DNA of 8,857 nt from Actinomycetes bacterium (GTDB lineage: Bacteria > Actinomycetota > Actinomycetes > Mycobacteriales > Mycobacteriaceae). Below, piece after piece: positions 6,789 through 8,857 of this stretch. The position numbers and the translations under genes were made by a program. How positions within the stretch are numbered: position 1 is the stretch's first letter; the number at the start of each line of letters is the position of its first letter. The notes below the pieces were generated by a model that was given only the letters and a program-made list of their open reading frames with translations, did not search any database and had not been told where the DNA came from. The stretch lies in assembly GCA_022600695.1 (NCBI GenBank), contig JAHZJY010000080.1, positions 1 to 8,857 of the forward strand. The letters are read 5' to 3'.

Positions 6789-7487
6789 TCAGACCAGGAT
6801 CGTGAGCTGATCGTGGATCAGTGCCGCGATTCGCTGCGCCAGATAGGCATGGCCGGCGTCGGTGGGATGCACACCGTCGTCGCCGATCAAGTCCGGGCGG
6901 TCCACGAACCAGCGCTCGGCGATCGGGTCGATGAACACCGCATCCACGGCAGCGGCCTGGGCGCGCAGGGTGTCACGGATCGTCAGCAACGACGGCGGGG
7001 GTACGGCGGTCGGCCACGGCGGCCCGATCACCAGGAACTTGGCCGTAGGCGCGACGAGACGGGCCCACTGGAAGGCCCCGGAGGCCAGGTCCGGGAACTG
7101 TCCCGGATCCACCGGCTGATCGTTGCGGGAACCGAAGAACACCACCAGATCGTCGTCCTGCTGCACCGCCTGTGCCGCCAAGTCCTCGAACACACTGCCG
7201 CCGTTGCCGCGCCGGCCGTAGCCGGCTCCGCCCTCGGCCGCGATATCGGCGTCGATATCAACCCCGCGGTCCGCCAACAGCTGCCAGGCCACTGCCGGCC
7301 AGGAGTTCGATCCGTTGCCGCCCTCGTCCGATCCGGTCGTATAGGAGTCCCCGATGACCGCGATGTGGGTCTGCAGCGAGGCGCGTGCCGGGGACGGCGG
7401 CCAGACCACAGCCGCGGCCACGGCGGTGAGGACGATCACGGCCGTCGATACGGCGCGTAAAGCCGCTTGTCTCAGGGGCACCGACAC
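6789..7487 (-). CDS. Secreted SGNH/GDSL-type hydrolase (esterase or lipase)
   Basis: 232 aa. A signal peptide covers 1-36, with a hydrophobic core at about 12-29 and ARA|S as the probable cleavage site. The mature part is a compact SGNH domain with all four blocks: GDS with the nucleophile S48 (AVIGDSYTTG), a block II glycine at 86-87 (AEGGAGYG), block III N122 (FGSRND), and block V D204-x-x-H207 (GDDGVHPTDAGH), which completes the Ser-Asp-His triad. Such enzymes remove acyl or acetyl groups from lipids, sugars or peptidoglycan; the substrate cannot be read from sequence. The GTG start at 7487 is bounded by an in-frame TGA six codons upstream, and no strong Shine-Dalgarno is seen. It is the first gene of the envelope cluster, with the S53 peptidase downstream. 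Its TGA (6789-6791) lies in the same reading frame as the peptidase, so the two frames are separated by a single stop codon. Confidence 0.92.
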   Translation of the reverse strand: MSVPLRQAALRAVSTAVIVLTAVAAAVVWPPSPARASLQTHIAVIGDSYTTGSDEGGNGSNSWPAVAWQLLADRGVDIDADIAAEGGAGYGRRGNGGSVFEDLAAQAVQQDDDLVVFFGSRNDQPVDPGQFPDLASGAFQWARLVAPTAKFLVIGPPWPTAVPPPSLLTIRDTLRAQAAAVDAVFIDPIAERWFVDRPDLIGDDGVHPTDAGHAYLAQRIAALIHDQLTILV

Positions 7488-7505
7488 CTCGCAAAGTCGA
7501 ACTCA

Positions 7506-7511
7506 ACCCTA
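7506..7511 (-). promoter_or_regulatory. Candidate -10 box (TAGGGT) for the SGNH-S53-membrane protein cluster
   Basis: On the - strand TAGGGT fits TANNNT and would start transcription near 7499, about 12 bases before the GTG at 7487. No well-spaced -35 element is evident: a TTGGCC lies upstream, but about 21 bases away, which is longer than usual. The box gives some support for the three-gene cluster having its own promoter, separate from the upstream PTS gene. Confidence 0.35.
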
Positions 7512-7542
7512 AACCGCGCTCGGCGTGCAGGCGGCCAAGACG

Positions 7543-7556
7543 GGGCCGGTCGGCCC
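7543..7556 (-). terminator. Possible weak terminator hairpin after the PTS permease gene
   Basis: GGGCC (7543-7547) and GGCCC (7552-7556) form a perfect 5-bp GC stem with a 4-base loop, beginning 31 bases after the EIICB stop codon on the - strand. It is followed by CGTCTTGG rather than a run of T, so it lacks a classic intrinsic terminator tail. Actinobacterial terminators often lack the T-tract, hence a tentative call. Read-through into the SGNH gene is possible. Confidence 0.3.
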
Positions 7557-7587
7557 GATAACGGCTCGACTGCGCGCCCGCAGCGGC

Positions 7588-8857
7588 TCAGAGAACGTCG
7601 AGGATCTCGTTCTTGAGCGCCTCGGCCTCGGTGCCGAACACCGCCTGCACACTGCTGCCGACCTCGATCACACCGGCCGCCCCCAGCGCCTTGAGCCGCC
7701 CCTGGTCGACCTTGCCGGTGTCGGCGACTTCCATCCGAAGCCGGGTGATGCAGGCGTCGACGGCGACGAGATTGCCCCGGCCGCCGAAGGCGGCGATCAG
7801 TTGCTCGGCCTTGCTGCCGTCGTCCGCGGGCGCGGGGCTCACCGCACCGCCGGAAGGACCGGATTCCACCGCGGTCGGCGAGTCGTTGCCCGCACTGAGG
7901 TTGGCCCGCTGCTCGGCTTCGAACTCCGCCGCCGGCTCGCGGCCGGGAGTGCGCATATTCCACCTCGTGATGGCGAACCGGAACAGCAGGTAGTAGACGA
8001 CGAAGAACACCAGCCCCATCAGAATCAGCGAGGGTATGTTCTTGGCCGCAGGTGCGGAACCGTAGAGCAGCAGATCGATCAGACCCGCGGAGAACGAGAA
8101 CCCGAGATGAATGTCGAGGGCGTAGGCGATCGCCAGCGACGCGCCGGTCAGCACCGCGTGCACGATGTAGAGCGGGAACGCGACGAACATGAAGGAGAAC
8201 TCCAGTGGCTCGGTGACACCGGTCAGGAAGGCGGTCAGCGCGGCGGCTGACAGAATCCCCAGCGCGACTTTGCGCTGCCGGGCGTTGGCCACGTGGATCA
8301 TCGCCAACGCCGCGGCCGGCAGACCGAACATCATGATCGGGTAGAACCCCGCGGTCAGATGCCCGCCGGTCGGATCGCCGGCAGCGAACCGGCTCAGCTC
8401 ACCGGTGACCACATCGCCCGCCGGGGTGGTGTAGTCACCGTAGATGAACCACACGAACGAGTTCAGGATGTGGTGCAGCCCAATGGGAATCAGCATCCGG
8501 TTGGCGAAACCGTAGACGAACGCGCCGAGCGCGCCGGCACCCCCGATGAACCTGCCCAGCCCGGTCAGACCGGCGTCGAAGAACGGGTAGAGGTAGCTCA
8601 TCGCGAACGCGATCACCAGACTGGCCAGCGATACGACGATCGGGACGAACCGGCGGCCGCCGAAGAAGCCGAGATAGGACGGAAGTTTGATGGTGTGGTA
8701 TCGATCGAACAGCCACGCGGTCAGCAGGCCCACCACGATGCCCCCGAACACGCTGTAATTGATCTGCGCCGGATCATCGGACGGGCCGGCCTCGCCGCCG
8801 AGTACCACCGGCGACATGGTCTCGAAAACCGAATCCATCACCAGGTAACCGACCACC
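7588..8857 (-). CDS. PTS EIIC-EIIB sugar permease, N-acetylglucosamine/glucose type, N-terminus outside window
   Basis: The 422 C-terminal residues are present; the first membrane spans lie beyond the right edge. The EIIC domain imports and the EIIB domain phosphorylates a hexose, taking phosphate from a separate EIIA. Visible EIIC motifs are [17 protein letters not shown] (57-73), the substrate-site GLHH (126-129) and TGVTEPLEF (212-220, with conserved Glu 216), followed by the domain end TPGRE. A Gly/Ser/Pro/Ala/Glu linker of about 40 residues (308-348) leads to EIIB, whose phosphorylated cysteine is C369 in DACITRLR. Details such as [10 protein letters not shown] and [10 protein letters not shown] look more like NagE (GlcNAc) than PtsG (glucose) from memory, so GlcNAc is favoured at about 0.65. 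No EIIA domain is fused at the C-terminus. The gene is on the same strand as the SGNH cluster, 100 bases upstream of it. Confidence 0.93.
   Translation of the reverse strand, partial: VVGYLVMDSVFETMSPVVLGGEAGPSDDPAQINYSVFGGIVVGLLTAWLFDRYHTIKLPSYLGFFGGRRFVPIVVSLASLVIAFAMSYLYPFFDAGLTGLGRFIGGAGALGAFVYGFANRMLIPIGLHHILNSFVWFIYGDYTTPAGDVVTGELSRFAAGDPTGGHLTAGFYPIMMFGLPAAALAMIHVANARQRKVALGILSAAALTAFLTGVTEPLEFSFMFVAFPLYIVHAVLTGASLAIAYALDIHLGFSFSAGLIDLLLYGSAPAAKNIPSLILMGLVFFVVYYLLFRFAITRWNMRTPGREPAAEFEAEQRANLSAGNDSPTAVESGPSGGAVSPAPADDGSKAEQLIAAFGGRGNLVAVDACITRLRMEVADTGKVDQGRLKALGAAGVIEVGSSVQAVFGTEAEALKNEILDVL

Noticed and set aside
5892..7460. A 522-codon + strand open frame opposite the S53 and SGNH genes
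   Set aside because: It spans two well-supported genes on the other strand, and its product is rich in Arg, His, Gln and Gly without domains, so it is a shadow frame.
7525..8250. A 241-codon + strand frame opposite the PTS gene
   Set aside because: It is antisense to the conserved EIIB and EIIC motifs; its product is low-complexity, charged and unlike any family.

Overview
The window is GC-rich, densely packed actinobacterial DNA. Several features point to a mycobacterium of the Mycolicibacterium type. There is a full-length HrpA helicase and a PTS sugar permease of the GlcNAc/glucose family. Secreted or membrane-anchored envelope proteins are abundant, GTG starts are frequent, and a TANNNT-type -10 box sits at leaderless spacing before hrpA. 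The genus is an inference from recalled protein resemblance, not from a search.

Layout, left to right. (1) The last 23 codons of a + strand gene enter at the left edge, probably the C-terminal helix of an SRPBCC-fold protein. (2) hrpA (- strand, 95-4066, 1323 aa) converges on it, leaving 22 bases between the two stop codons. (3) A 156-base divergent intergenic region (4067-4222) carries a candidate leaderless promoter for hrpA, a perfect GC-rich inverted repeat, a -10-like box facing right and three tandem 11-mers. (4) A 52-codon + strand gene (4223-4381) encodes a small single-span membrane protein with a Pro-rich tail. (5) A - strand cluster of three envelope genes follows. In transcription order these are a secreted SGNH/GDSL hydrolase (7487-6789), a secreted S53 (sedolisin) serine-carboxyl peptidase (6746-5133) and a membrane-anchored protein of unknown function (5136-4396). 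The last two overlap by ATGA. (6) At the right edge is most of a PTS EIIC-EIIB permease of the GlcNAc/glucose family (8857-7588, N-terminus outside the window).

How the genes may work together. The SGNH-S53-membrane protein cluster is the most interesting part. All three products should act outside the cytoplasmic membrane, the genes are tightly spaced, and the protease has a complete catalytic set (Glu, Asp, Asp, Ser), a calcium site and a propeptide. The anchored protein is probably translationally coupled to the protease, so it could be a chaperone, inhibitor, anchor or substrate of it. That relation is inference. The PTS gene lies upstream on the same strand with a 100-base gap that contains a weak hairpin and a -10-like box, so the cluster probably has its own promoter. 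hrpA and the SRPBCC gene are housekeeping-type neighbours with no visible functional link.

I see no rRNA or tRNA gene, transposase, CRISPR array, phage gene or clear sign of recent transfer. No completely new system is evident. The items most worth a second look are the protease/partner/esterase cluster and the control region around the 52-aa membrane protein.
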